NCBI RefSeq assembly: GCF_002754245.1 | Contig: NZ_PEEX01000001.1 | Span: 5,002,001 to 5,066,000, forward strand | Direction: 5' to 3' | Origin: Chryseobacterium sp. 52 | Lineage (GTDB): Bacteria; Bacteroidota; Bacteroidia; Flavobacteriales; Weeksellaceae | DNA: 64,000 nt | Part shown: positions 44,016-52,687 of the stretch, piece by piece | Layout of the letters: each line of letters begins with the position of its first letter | How positions within the stretch are numbered: the stretch's first letter is position 1 | Notes under the pieces: generated by a model | Seen by the model: the letters and a program-made list of their open reading frames with translations, nothing else | What the model was told of the DNA's origin: nothing | The model's database searches: none | Program-made: the position numbers and the translations under genes

Positions 44016-46889
44016 TTATTCATTATCGTTATTTGGAGAATCATCATCTTCTTGTGGGTCTTCGTCGAAACTATCAAAAATGGTAGTTGTGTAAGAAGTT
44101 TTTACTTCGTTCTCAATCTTTGGAAAGTGAAGACTGTAGCCGATTATTGGGATTCCGTTGTTTACATTTGGTGTTCCTCTTTCGTCTAAAGCATAGATTA
44201 AAAGCAAGCCTTTTTTCTCTTTTTCTCTTTCAATTTTTATAGCATCATTTTTCTTTAAATCAGAAACAGCTAAATCAACTTGTCTGTCAACAGTATCGTC
44301 AATTTGGTTTTTAGAAATTAAATAATATTCACCATCTCTCAATAATTGTTGATTACGAATACTACAAGCCAATTCTACATTTTGGTTTCCAATATTAATA
44401 TTGTAGGTTTCCACTTTTGCATTTTTTGCACGTTCTCCTTTTTTTGAACCGCCTTTAAAATCAATAAAAACTTCGCTATCAGTATTTGAAACAATCGCAA
44501 CCGACCATTCCTTTATTTCAGTTTGGGTTAAAACATATTCTCCTAAACGAGCGTTTTTAATTCGTAATAAATCAATTTTGAAATTATCTAAAAATGTCGC
44601 TATTTTTTCTTTATCAAAATCTTTTATTAAAACGTATCTTGGAATATTGTCGCTTTCTTTGTGTTTAATTATTTCAAAAGGTTTGTTACCAATATCCAAT
44701 AATGATTGGAAATTTTTAAAATTACTTTCGATTGCCGATTTCGTTTTCAACAATTGATAAGTTTGAGGATTCGTTCCTGAAAATGAAATTTCAATATTCT
44801 TAGAAAAATTGAGCTTTGCCAAACTCGTAATCGTCATCAAACCGTGATGATTTCTAACTTTCAATCTAAAATCTTTCGGTCGTCGATGCGAAGCCGTCAT
44901 TTCATCAAAATCATTTCTCATTTCCTCTGTCGCCATTGTGATATGGTTGAACCATTCAAAAATCTGTTCGGTGGTGTACAATCTGCACAAATCCACATAA
45001 CCCGGTCGATAACCAAACCAACGACCCATTTGCATCAATGAATCATACATTTTTGTGGTTCGCAAATAATAACTAACTGACAAACCTTCTAAGGTAATTC
45101 CTCTTGACAATCTGCTTCCGCCAACTGCAATTACAGACAGACCATTTTCGTGGCGGTTGTAATCAATTTCTTCAATGTTATGATATTCTAAATTGTTTGT
45201 AGAGCGAGTTCCGTGAACAGAACGAACATCAATTTTAGAAACTGCTTTTTTCAGTTCGCCTTTTACTTCTTTCCAAGAATGTTGTTTAATTCTGATGTCT
45301 TTATAATCTAAATTTTCTAAAACATTGTCTGTCGTTGGAATAAAATCTGTTTCATACAATTCGTTCAGTTCTTGTAAAATTCCAGCATCTTCACTTCTGA
45401 TTGCATTTGCATATTCTTTTGTCTTTTCATTAACCAAAGAAGCAACTCTATCAATCCATTTTACCAACAAAGCAACGTGAATCAACATTGAATTGTGTTT
45501 ATTCTCGTGACCTCTTAATCTGCGAATTGCACAAGTAAGAATGAAGGATTTAATCGCCTTTTCTAAACTTTTCGGAAGGTATTCTGGTAAATTTCCTTTG
45601 TTGAATTTGTTTATGGTCCTAAAAAATGGCGGATCAAAGTCTCCTTCGTATATCGGATTATTCTTGTTGTCAAAGCCTTTAAATTTATCAATCGCTCTGA
45701 AAATAGACAAAGGTTCTTTTTCTTCTCCTTCCGGATTTTCAAATCCAAATATTTTTGCAGCACCAATATAATTTGTTGGCGCTTTTATGTTGATTATAAA
45801 ATCTCGGGGAAACAAATCTTCCCCAATTTTATACTCTTTAGTTTTTACAATAGTCGTCAATTCCTCGTTATGCTCCTGCGAAATAAACAAGTTTGCGTAG
45901 GGAGTTGCTGTGTAACCAATAAAAGTATTTTGGTTGAATAAATTCAGTAATGTTCTAATTAATTTGTTAATCGTTTTGATGTCTTCGATGCTTTTGCTTG
46001 CATTTACAGATGCTGCATCAGCTTCATCATCAATTATTAAAACCGGAACATCAAACAATTTCGGCGAACCGTCAACAATTTTCGCATTAACATCCTTCGA
46101 AAACCAATCAATAAGATTTTCAAGAATGCTTTTGTTTTTTTTGATGACAAAAACAACTGGATTTTTTCCGATTGGAATATTTAATCTATTCGCAACGGAT
46201 TGACTGAAATCTCCTTCATCTCCAGTTTTGTAGTAAGACGAAGTCAAAGAATAAATATCAGTATTGACTTTGTATTTCCCAACGCCAATAATTTTGTTTT
46301 CATTTTCTCTAATGAATGCAGAACTATTTCTTCCGATGTAACCGGAATCAATTCTTTCTTGGGTTTGTCTTCTAAGTGAGCTAATTGTTCCTGCAATTAC
46401 AATAATTACTTTATAACCTGCATCTGTTGCTTTATTTATTAAGCCAACATAATTTGATGTTTTTCCTGACTGAACGTGGCCAACAACCATTCCCCTTCTG
46501 TCAAATGATTTTGTTTCTTTGGGATTTACGCATTTATCAAGAATTTTATCTGTGAAATCGTCCAAATCATTTACAGGAAATGAAGGGTCATTTTTCTGCA
46601 TTTCCAATTTGTATCTGTTCCACAATTCAAAATCAATATTTACCTTCTCATCATTAAGCCAAGGTGTAACGTTTTCATCATAAAGTTCTGTGATTGCGCC
46701 ACTTCCAATGCTAAAATCCGCACGAAGTAACTCAAATAACAATTCTTTATCTACACTTTGAAATTCAATAGCAGAAGATATTTTATCATTTATAATTTTT
46801 GAAATAGTATCATCATCAATTGCATCACGAGGGATTAAATTTAAATAAGCGTGACAAATGAGTTTAGCGGTTTGGTTTACATCGTTCAT
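44016..46889 (-). CDS. Z1 domain helicase-like ATPase
   Basis: 957 residues. Walker A GHVQSGKTSNY is at 137-147, Walker B DDEAD at about 282 (LIIDDEADAASVN), motif III-like GYTATPYANLF follows, and the Z1 block GGSRLSRGITLEGLSVSYY ... MGRWFGYRPGY is at about 588-622. This is the helicase-like superfamily 2 protein that accompanies GHKL ATPases in restriction-like systems. Its start overlaps the ATPase stop by 4 nt. It presumably moves on or remodels DNA. Confidence 0.92.
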   Translation of the reverse strand: MNDVNQTAKLICHAYLNLIPRDAIDDDTISKIINDKISSAIEFQSVDKELLFELLRADFSIGSGAITELYDENVTPWLNDEKVNIDFELWNRYKLEMQKNDPSFPVNDLDDFTDKILDKCVNPKETKSFDRRGMVVGHVQSGKTSNYVGLINKATDAGYKVIIVIAGTISSLRRQTQERIDSGYIGRNSSAFIRENENKIIGVGKYKVNTDIYSLTSSYYKTGDEGDFSQSVANRLNIPIGKNPVVFVIKKNKSILENLIDWFSKDVNAKIVDGSPKLFDVPVLIIDDEADAASVNASKSIEDIKTINKLIRTLLNLFNQNTFIGYTATPYANLFISQEHNEELTTIVKTKEYKIGEDLFPRDFIINIKAPTNYIGAAKIFGFENPEGEEKEPLSIFRAIDKFKGFDNKNNPIYEGDFDPPFFRTINKFNKGNLPEYLPKSLEKAIKSFILTCAIRRLRGHENKHNSMLIHVALLVKWIDRVASLVNEKTKEYANAIRSEDAGILQELNELYETDFIPTTDNVLENLDYKDIRIKQHSWKEVKGELKKAVSKIDVRSVHGTRSTNNLEYHNIEEIDYNRHENGLSVIAVGGSRLSRGITLEGLSVSYYLRTTKMYDSLMQMGRWFGYRPGYVDLCRLYTTEQIFEWFNHITMATEEMRNDFDEMTASHRRPKDFRLKVRNHHGLMTITSLAKLNFSKNIEISFSGTNPQTYQLLKTKSAIESNFKNFQSLLDIGNKPFEIIKHKESDNIPRYVLIKDFDKEKIATFLDNFKIDLLRIKNARLGEYVLTQTEIKEWSVAIVSNTDSEVFIDFKGGSKKGERAKNAKVETYNINIGNQNVELACSIRNQQLLRDGEYYLISKNQIDDTVDRQVDLAVSDLKKNDAIKIEREKEKKGLLLIYALDERGTPNVNNGIPIIGYSLHFPKIENEVKTSYTTTIFDSFDEDPQEDDDSPNNDNE

Positions 46890-48343
46890 TTTAAATAGTC
46901 ATTAATTAGTGGAAATAAATTAAAAGGCGTTGAAGACATAATTTGCTGTTTCGCTAAAGATTCAGGAATCCCTTGCTGAACGTATATTTTGTACAATTCA
47001 ACTGCTAAGTTTAGCAAATCATCGCTCGGTGTTTCTGAATGTTTTTCTAATTCGTGAAAAGCCGGATCTTCATTTTGGTTGTTTAAAATTAGTTCAACAG
47101 GAACATTTTCTTCGAGAAGTTTTAAAGCCTTCGACATCAACTTATTATTGTCTGCCAATAACGAAAGTATTATTGGGTGTTTTCTATTGATTTTATATTT
47201 CTTGATTCCTTCACGTGTGATTTCGTCTTTCCATAAAGGTTCAAAATTTGAATTCGTGATTTGCGATATGGTTTTTTGACCGCGCCAATTGTAAATTTTC
47301 GCAGATTTCATAATTGCCATTTTCGCAATTCTTGAAAGCTCACGGCGTATTTCTATTGGTGGTGTTGCAGTGGATTTTTTAATATCAAGATTCCAATTGA
47401 AGTCGCTTGAATTAGAAAAATTCACAGAAATCCTTGCCAGTTTTGCGTAATCTCTTTTCTTTTCTAATCCCATCCAATCTCCCGAAACCAACAATCTATC
47501 TCCACGATAAACATAAAATCCTTGTTGTTGGAACCAACCAAGAGAACCGCCAGTTTTATCATAATCCTCTTTTCCAATTTCAGACATGTGAGGTAATACG
47601 AAGTAAGTAACTTCTACGTTATCGAATTTTTCGGGCAATCCCATTTCAGGCTTTGGATCGAGATTTAATAAAAAAGGGTTGTAGGCTTCAATTTCTTCGT
47701 TCTGAAAAAGAATTTTGATTCTTTTGCTTTCAATAAATTTATGAAAAACCAATCCGAGATGCTCACGAACATTTTCCATTTCTTGATAAAACGCATTTTT
47801 TACACTTTCGTTGTTACTTGCTGCTTTACCAACTATTCTATCTAATTTTTCCCATAAAACGAGAGTTCCACATTTTCTTTCATTAATCTCATTAAGTAAA
47901 TTTGAATCTGAAATGTAATCTAACAATTGCCATTCTTCTGTTTCATTAATAAAATCAATATCCCAACATCTTTTAATGGTTGAAAAATTGACACGTTTTG
48001 AAACACAGGTCAATCTTTTGCATTGAGAAAAAGAAGCAGTTTTCAATCCCATTCCAAAACGTCCTAAATCACTTTCAGAACGCTCATCTTCAGGATTTTT
48101 ACTTCCCGGAGTCATTGCTGTAACTAATTCGTCTTTATTCATTCCGTCACCATTATCTTTTAGGGAAATAAAAGAATCTTGACCTTCCCATTTATAATTA
48201 ATGGAAATTTCATTGGCATTTGCGGAAATACTGTTATCAATAATATCAGCAATTGCAGTTGATAAATTATAACCAAAACTTCGGTAAGAATTGATAGTTG
48301 ATTTTGGACTTGGTTGTGCTATTTCGGCTTTAAATTCATGCAT
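46886..48343 (-). CDS. MutL/MORC-type GHKL ATPase
   Basis: 485 residues. The Bergerat-fold motifs are clear: N box DIIDNSI (33-39), G1 DNGDGM (63-68) and G2 GRFGMGLKTASFS (94-106). It lacks the HisKA domain of sensor kinases and the MutL endonuclease motif. The family is the MORC/MutL-like ATPase of restriction systems, which probably forms an ATP-gated clamp on DNA. It overlaps the Z1 gene by 4 nt and follows the small nuclease-like gene by 44 nt. Confidence 0.9.
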   Translation of the reverse strand: MHEFKAEIAQPSPKSTINSYRSFGYNLSTAIADIIDNSISANANEISINYKWEGQDSFISLKDNGDGMNKDELVTAMTPGSKNPEDERSESDLGRFGMGLKTASFSQCKRLTCVSKRVNFSTIKRCWDIDFINETEEWQLLDYISDSNLLNEINERKCGTLVLWEKLDRIVGKAASNNESVKNAFYQEMENVREHLGLVFHKFIESKRIKILFQNEEIEAYNPFLLNLDPKPEMGLPEKFDNVEVTYFVLPHMSEIGKEDYDKTGGSLGWFQQQGFYVYRGDRLLVSGDWMGLEKKRDYAKLARISVNFSNSSDFNWNLDIKKSTATPPIEIRRELSRIAKMAIMKSAKIYNWRGQKTISQITNSNFEPLWKDEITREGIKKYKINRKHPIILSLLADNNKLMSKALKLLEENVPVELILNNQNEDPAFHELEKHSETPSDDLLNLAVELYKIYVQQGIPESLAKQQIMSSTPFNLFPLINDYLK

Positions 48344-48387
48344 TTAATTATAATTAAGATTCAGTGGTTTTAGTTTTTGTTTGTTTA

Positions 48388-48765
48388 TTAATATCCGATT
48401 ATTAATATACCTTCCAATGGAAGAGTCAATCTTCCAGAAGCGTATAATGTATCAAAAAATGTAATTACAGTTTGAAAATCTTGATTTTTTTTGTAACTTT
48501 TTCTAACTGCTATTACCAAATGATCAACTTCATGCATAATGCAAGCCTGAAACAGATCCTTTAAAAATTGATAATTCGTCACTGTTCTTCCTGCCTCAAC
48601 TTCAATGACTGTTTTGAATTCTTCATTGTATGCATCAGCATCAAAATATTTTTCAAGTTTTCCGTTCAATCCAAACAAAACAGGAACCTTAATTTTATCT
48701 AGCGCTCTCTTCGATACTTCAACACGATAATTTAACTCTAAAAGATTTAAAGTTAGCTTCTCCAA
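48388..48765 (-). CDS. Small PD-(D/E)XK-like protein of the defence operon
   Basis: 125 residues from a TTG at 48765; I find no in-frame ATG before the upstream stop. The centre has FDADAYNEEFKTVIEVEAGR (41-60), with D42/D44 and E55/E57 in the spacing of a PD-(D/E)XK core, though the usual lysine is replaced in EVEAG. Restriction-endonuclease-like or Vsr-like folds are both possible, and I do not recognise the family. It lies between the methyltransferase (125 nt upstream) and the ATPase. An ATG 8 nt upstream opens a different frame that stops at once, so an N-terminal frameshift cannot be excluded. Confidence 0.55.
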   Translation of the reverse strand: MEKLTLNLLELNYRVEVSKRALDKIKVPVLFGLNGKLEKYFDADAYNEEFKTVIEVEAGRTVTNYQFLKDLFQACIMHEVDHLVIAVRKSYKKNQDFQTVITFFDTLYASGRLTLPLEGILIIGY

Positions 48766-48889
48766 TACTTCATTACTATGTAAAAAAGTTCGTCAGATGA
48801 AATGAATTTCTCATTAAAATTAAAAATACGTATAACATCTTTCAGATGTGTAGGTATCTCTTTACTTTTTGGGAAATTTTGCCAATTTA

Positions 48890-50119
48890 TCATTTAATCA
48901 TTTGACGTATTTTATTTGCAATTCCTTCACCCATCAATACAGGTACCGCATTACCTATTTGCTTGAACGCCGCAGTCCTGCTCGATTCAAAAAAATAATC
49001 ATCAGGAAACGACTGAATTCTTGCAGCTTCTCTCACAGTTATAGAGCGGTTTTGATTAATATCTGGGTGAATGTAATAATGTCCATCTGCACAAATGTGT
49101 GCTACAACTGTATGAGAAACTCCCTTATGATTTACCACCTGAAAACGGTTGGTAAATGTTTTGGTGTTGTTGTGCTTAATTAAACGTTCAGGAAGTTCAG
49201 CATAGTGTAGACGTTTTCCATCATTAACCCACTTATCAACGGCAATTCTATAAATTTCAAGATCATTTTCGTTATTCAACCGAGATATATGTTGGGTGGT
49301 AAAATTAATACCGTTTCTGATACCTGTACTTTCTAAATAATTGTTTGTTTTGCCTACATATTCAGAAACACCCCAATGTCCCTGTCCACTATTAATTTTG
49401 GGCAGATCATTAAAAAGATGTTTTGCTATTTCAAACTTCATTTCAACTTTGTCAAATTGGGGATATTCTAAATCCAAATTATTTTTCCAACCAATGATAA
49501 TGACTCTTTTTCGGTCTTGTAAAACGCCAAAATCCTGTGCATTCAATACTTTTAATTCAAGTTCATAACCCGCTTCCCCTACCGCATCAAAAATCAATTG
49601 AAGATAATGACCGTTATTAGCAGAAAGAATACCGGGTACGTTTTCAAAGACAAACATTTTAGGTTGGTACTCTGTCAAAAATTTTACATAATGTTTGTAT
49701 AGATGATTTCGGGGATCATCCGTCATATCTTTTCTCACCCTTCCTGCTACAGAATAGGCTTGGCAAGGTGGTCCCCCAATTACTAAATCAACTGTATCAG
49801 TTGCCAATTCTGCATCAATCTGATCAAATATAGAAGGTAATGTTTCTTCTGAAATTTCGGTATTGATAACCGACTTTATCAGATGTTGAGGAATTTTCGA
49901 CCAAAGTTCATCCCTTGAAATATTTCCTTGGAGATAATCATAATATTCCTTCGCTCTACCATTCTCCTTTAACCAGTGAAAAGCAGTTCGAGTTCGCAAA
50001 GTATCACATGCGTCTTTATTCATCTCAACGTGCGCAACAGGAATAAAACCTGCTCTCACAAACCCTTCCGAGAGTCCGCCTGCACCTGCGAATAAATCTA
50101 TAAATTTCAGTTCTGACAT
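48890..50119 (-). CDS. C5 cytosine DNA methyltransferase
   Basis: 409 residues from ATG 50119 (MSELKFIDLFAGAGG); a longer frame to 50140 adds only MFSSFNK. Motif I FIDLFAGAGG (6-15), motif IV GGPPCQ with catalytic Cys119, motif VI ENVPG (159-163), motif VIII QDRKR (201-205), motif IX RSITVREAARIQSFPD and motif X QIGNAVP are all present in order. The target-recognition region is at about 215-320; its site cannot be read from sequence. It is first in the defence operon and probably protects the host DNA. Confidence 0.95.
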   Translation of the reverse strand: MSELKFIDLFAGAGGLSEGFVRAGFIPVAHVEMNKDACDTLRTRTAFHWLKENGRAKEYYDYLQGNISRDELWSKIPQHLIKSVINTEISEETLPSIFDQIDAELATDTVDLVIGGPPCQAYSVAGRVRKDMTDDPRNHLYKHYVKFLTEYQPKMFVFENVPGILSANNGHYLQLIFDAVGEAGYELELKVLNAQDFGVLQDRKRVIIIGWKNNLDLEYPQFDKVEMKFEIAKHLFNDLPKINSGQGHWGVSEYVGKTNNYLESTGIRNGINFTTQHISRLNNENDLEIYRIAVDKWVNDGKRLHYAELPERLIKHNNTKTFTNRFQVVNHKGVSHTVVAHICADGHYYIHPDINQNRSITVREAARIQSFPDDYFFESSRTAAFKQIGNAVPVLMGEGIANKIRQMIK

Positions 50120-50179
50120 TTTATTAAAACTTGAAAACAACTACCGAGAATTGTTTAAATAATTATTTTTTACAATCTA

Positions 50180-50187
50180 CAAAATTA
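50180..50187 (-). promoter_or_regulatory. -7 element for the defence operon
   Basis: TAATTTTG on the minus strand, about 61 nt upstream of the methyltransferase ATG. No clear TTG at -33, suggesting a modest promoter. Confidence 0.45.
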
Positions 50188-50359
50188 CGACGTTTATAGA
50201 AAATAAAATACCGTAAAATTACCATAAATCAATAGTCAATACATTTTTTGTAAATTTACATATATCCCACCATTAACCGATACGGGAACCCGTAAACCAT
50301 CAATTATGAGTAACAAACTGTCCCGTCCTAAAATAAGTTGACATACAATCGATTTATTT

Positions 50360-50749
50360 ATGGAATACCAAGAATTATCAAGAAAAAATCGCAGCCAAAA
50401 AGATTATACATTGTGCTTTAAATTAAGTGTTGTTTCTCAAGTAGAAAAAGGGGGATTTACTTATAAACAAGCCCAGAAACACTACGGCATCCAAGGAAGA
50501 AGTACTGTTTTGGTCTGGTTGAGAAGATATGGTAACTTAGATTGGAGAAAACCAAGTACCCACACCATGTCAAAATCCAAAGAAACGCCGGCCCAGAAAA
50601 TTAAGCGTTTGGAGAAAGAACTTTCCGATGAAAAGCTGAAAAATAAAGTTCTCAATACGATGATTGAAATTTCAGACGGGCAACATGGCACTCAGATCAG
50701 AAAAAAGTATTTATCCCTACAATCCTCAAACTCCAAAAAGAGGGATTAA
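50360..50749 (+). CDS. IS3-family transposase OrfA
   Basis: 129 residues: a helix-turn-helix (KLSVVSQVEKGGFTYKQAQKHYGIQG, split here only by description) and a leucine-zipper-like end (IKRLEKELSDEKLKNKVL). The slippery heptamer A_AAA_AAG at 50701-50707 lies in its frame. A -1 shift there continues into orfB without a stop (VFIPTILKLQKEGLSLSK ...), which is how IS3 elements make the OrfAB transposase. Confidence 0.85.
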   Translation: MEYQELSRKNRSQKDYTLCFKLSVVSQVEKGGFTYKQAQKHYGIQGRSTVLVWLRRYGNLDWRKPSTHTMSKSKETPAQKIKRLEKELSDEKLKNKVLNTMIEISDGQHGTQIRKKYLSLQSSNSKKRD

Positions 50750-50769
50750 GTCTTTCCAAAATATGTAGA

Positions 50770-51495
50770 TTGTTTGGGATAAGCCGCCAAAATATTTATC
50801 AGACTCAAAAGCGTTATACCAAGCGGGAGCATGAACTTTTGAGAATAAAGGAACTTGTTAAAGAAATCCGTATGGAGCTTCCCAAGCTGGGAACCAGAAA
50901 GCTTTACTATTTGCTGAAAGAATGTTTTGAGAAAGAAGATATTAAAATAGGCAGAGATGCTTTATTTCAATATTTAAAAAGAGAAAATTTATTAATCTAT
51001 CCTAAAAAGAAATATACAAAGACCACTTTATCAAAACATTGGCTCAGAAAGCATCCTAATTTATTGAAAGATATAAAAGCAGAACGGCCTGAACATGTTT
51101 TTGTAAGCGATATAACTTACCTGAAAACAAAGGAATCGGTATGTTATTTATCTTTAGTGACGGATGCTTACAGCAGAAAGATTATGGGGTTCTCGGTGAG
51201 CAAAAATATGAATTCTGAAAACGTTGCAAAGGCATTGAAAATGGCTGTAAAGAACAGAATTACCCATAATTTTCTTATTCATCATTCCGATAGAGGGTTA
51301 CAGTATTGTTCGGGTTATTATCAAAAAGTACTCAATGAGCATCAAATTCAACCTTCCATGACAGATGGATATGATTGTTATCAAAATGCATTGGCTGAAA
51401 GAATTAATGGAATCTTGAAGCAGGAATTTCTATTTAATAAAGCTAAAAATAAAGAAGATCTTAATCAATTGATAAAAGATCTTTTAAAAAAGTAA
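50770..51495 (+). CDS. IS3-family transposase OrfB, truncated
   Basis: The reading frame is open from the frameshift site at 50707. The DDE residues are present: VSDITYLK, HHSDRGLQYCS and ALAERINGILKQE. The protein ends LNQLIKDLLKK, about 40 residues before the usual end (the family normally continues with a NxxRPHxALxxxTP block), so the C-terminus and right end of the IS have been lost. Confidence 0.8.
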   Translation: MFGISRQNIYQTQKRYTKREHELLRIKELVKEIRMELPKLGTRKLYYLLKECFEKEDIKIGRDALFQYLKRENLLIYPKKKYTKTTLSKHWLRKHPNLLKDIKAERPEHVFVSDITYLKTKESVCYLSLVTDAYSRKIMGFSVSKNMNSENVAKALKMAVKNRITHNFLIHHSDRGLQYCSGYYQKVLNEHQIQPSMTDGYDCYQNALAERINGILKQEFLFNKAKNKEDLNQLIKDLLKK

Positions 51496-51624
51496 AGATA
51501 AATATTTTCTCTAAAAAGGCACCATTAATTAGTAATTTCAAAAATTATAATACTTGTATTTTTATTAATACAAAAATCTATTCTGACTGATTACTGTATT
51601 TTGATAAAACTTCCGCTGCTACTT

Positions 51625-51975
51625 TTATAATGTGCTCAATGGAATATTGTTCTCCCATTTTTTTTGATCATTTACTAATTTAGTTTTTATTTCAAATTTG
51701 ATTCTTTCAGGCATTTTATCGACTTTGCCGGCTCTTTGATGAAAAAGATCAAGTTTCCGTGAGAGATTTTCAAAGAATACTTTTGTGAGCTTATCGTAAA
51801 ATGTTGAATTCATCATTTTGACATCTCCATCTTCTATTTCCAAAATAATTTCTTTTGAAAATGGAGAATTAAGTATTGCGTTATTAAATTGTAACTGTAC
51901 ACCCTTTGGAATATTTTCATTAGATGAACTAACGATACGATTCATATAAAGACCAATTATAAACTCATCAATCAC
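51625..51975 (-). pseudogene. C-terminal part of a broken HNH-like gene
   Basis: 116 residues from a GTG (MIDEFIIGLYMNRIVSSS). It follows the 51968-52618 frame, overlapping by 8 nt in another frame, at the (AAT)9 repeat. I think the two frames were one gene of about 330 residues. On its own it has no recognisable domain. Independent translation by coupling is possible but less likely. Confidence 0.5.
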
Positions 51976-52618
51976 AAAATAATAATAATAATAATAATAA
52001 TAATGTTGAATTTAATTTTGAAAAGTCAGAGGCGCGTAAAATTTTGTACTTGATTTTTTGTAAATCCGGATCATTAAATTGTAATTTTATCACTGAGAGA
52101 TCGTCTTTTATATATTTTCTCAAAATTCGGTGGATTGTTTTTTCATCTGGCTTCATTAAGTTAAATCCGCTATTTTTTGAAATTGACAATCTCCAGATGA
52201 CAGACAACCAGAAAAGGAAACCAAGTGAATTTATGCTGACACTTTCATAGTTTTCCAATTTCTTTGCAGGCTTAGATAATGATTTTGCATACTCTGTTTC
52301 CAACACCTGTAATCTCTTCTCACAAACATCCCAAAAAATATAATCTTCAATTAGTGGAATCCCACTACCACCAACTTGAGAAGGATCAAAATCTTCATAT
52401 AGTTCTTCTAATTTATCGGGTAGAACTGACTGACCGTAATAATTTTCCGAACCATTTTCAGATAGTCTAAATCCTAATTCGCAGCCTCTATCTTTCTTTC
52501 CTTCAAGATTATCAATTCTTTTTAAAAGGAAAAATGGTACAATATGAGATCCCGACTTATTGCCTTCATTTTCCTGACAAATTTTACATTTCATTAAACT
52601 GCTTTTAAAAAACTTCAC
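51968..52618 (-). CDS. HNH-like protein, probably frameshifted at its C-terminus
   Basis: 216 residues. The N-terminus has a CxxC knuckle and an HNH-like start: CKICQENEGNKSGSHIVPFF (C11, C14, H25; start could be Met9). The second histidine and asparagine of a full HNH site are not obvious. The last residues LNSTLLLLLLLLFCD are encoded by the (AAT)9 repeat read as leucines and then stop. The original protein probably continued into the 51625-51975 frame. It lies beside the defence operon and a truncated IS, and may be a damaged defence nuclease. Confidence 0.55.
   Translation of the reverse strand: MKFFKSSLMKCKICQENEGNKSGSHIVPFFLLKRIDNLEGKKDRGCELGFRLSENGSENYYGQSVLPDKLEELYEDFDPSQVGGSGIPLIEDYIFWDVCEKRLQVLETEYAKSLSKPAKKLENYESVSINSLGFLFWLSVIWRLSISKNSGFNLMKPDEKTIHRILRKYIKDDLSVIKLQFNDPDLQKIKYKILRASDFSKLNSTLLLLLLLLFCD
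51978..52004. repeat. (AAT)9 microsatellite inside a gene
   Basis: Nine AAT units, read as a run of leucine codons on the minus strand at the break between two frames. The repeat unit is a codon, so unit gain alone would not shift the frame; an extra one- or two-base change at its edge must have done so. Confidence 0.85.
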
Positions 52619-52687
52619 ATGTAAATATCTGTGTTTTAAATCATCTTACAATGATTTTAATTGTATTTTAGATGAAAATAATAAAAT

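Larger units (their letters stand above)
50319..51495 (+). mobile_element. Truncated IS3-family element
   Basis: The left end begins TGTCCCGTCCTAAAATAAGT at 50319. orfA and a C-terminally truncated orfB follow. The matching right end (reverse complement, ending in ACGGGACA) is not found downstream, so the right end is missing and the copy is immobile. Confidence 0.75.
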
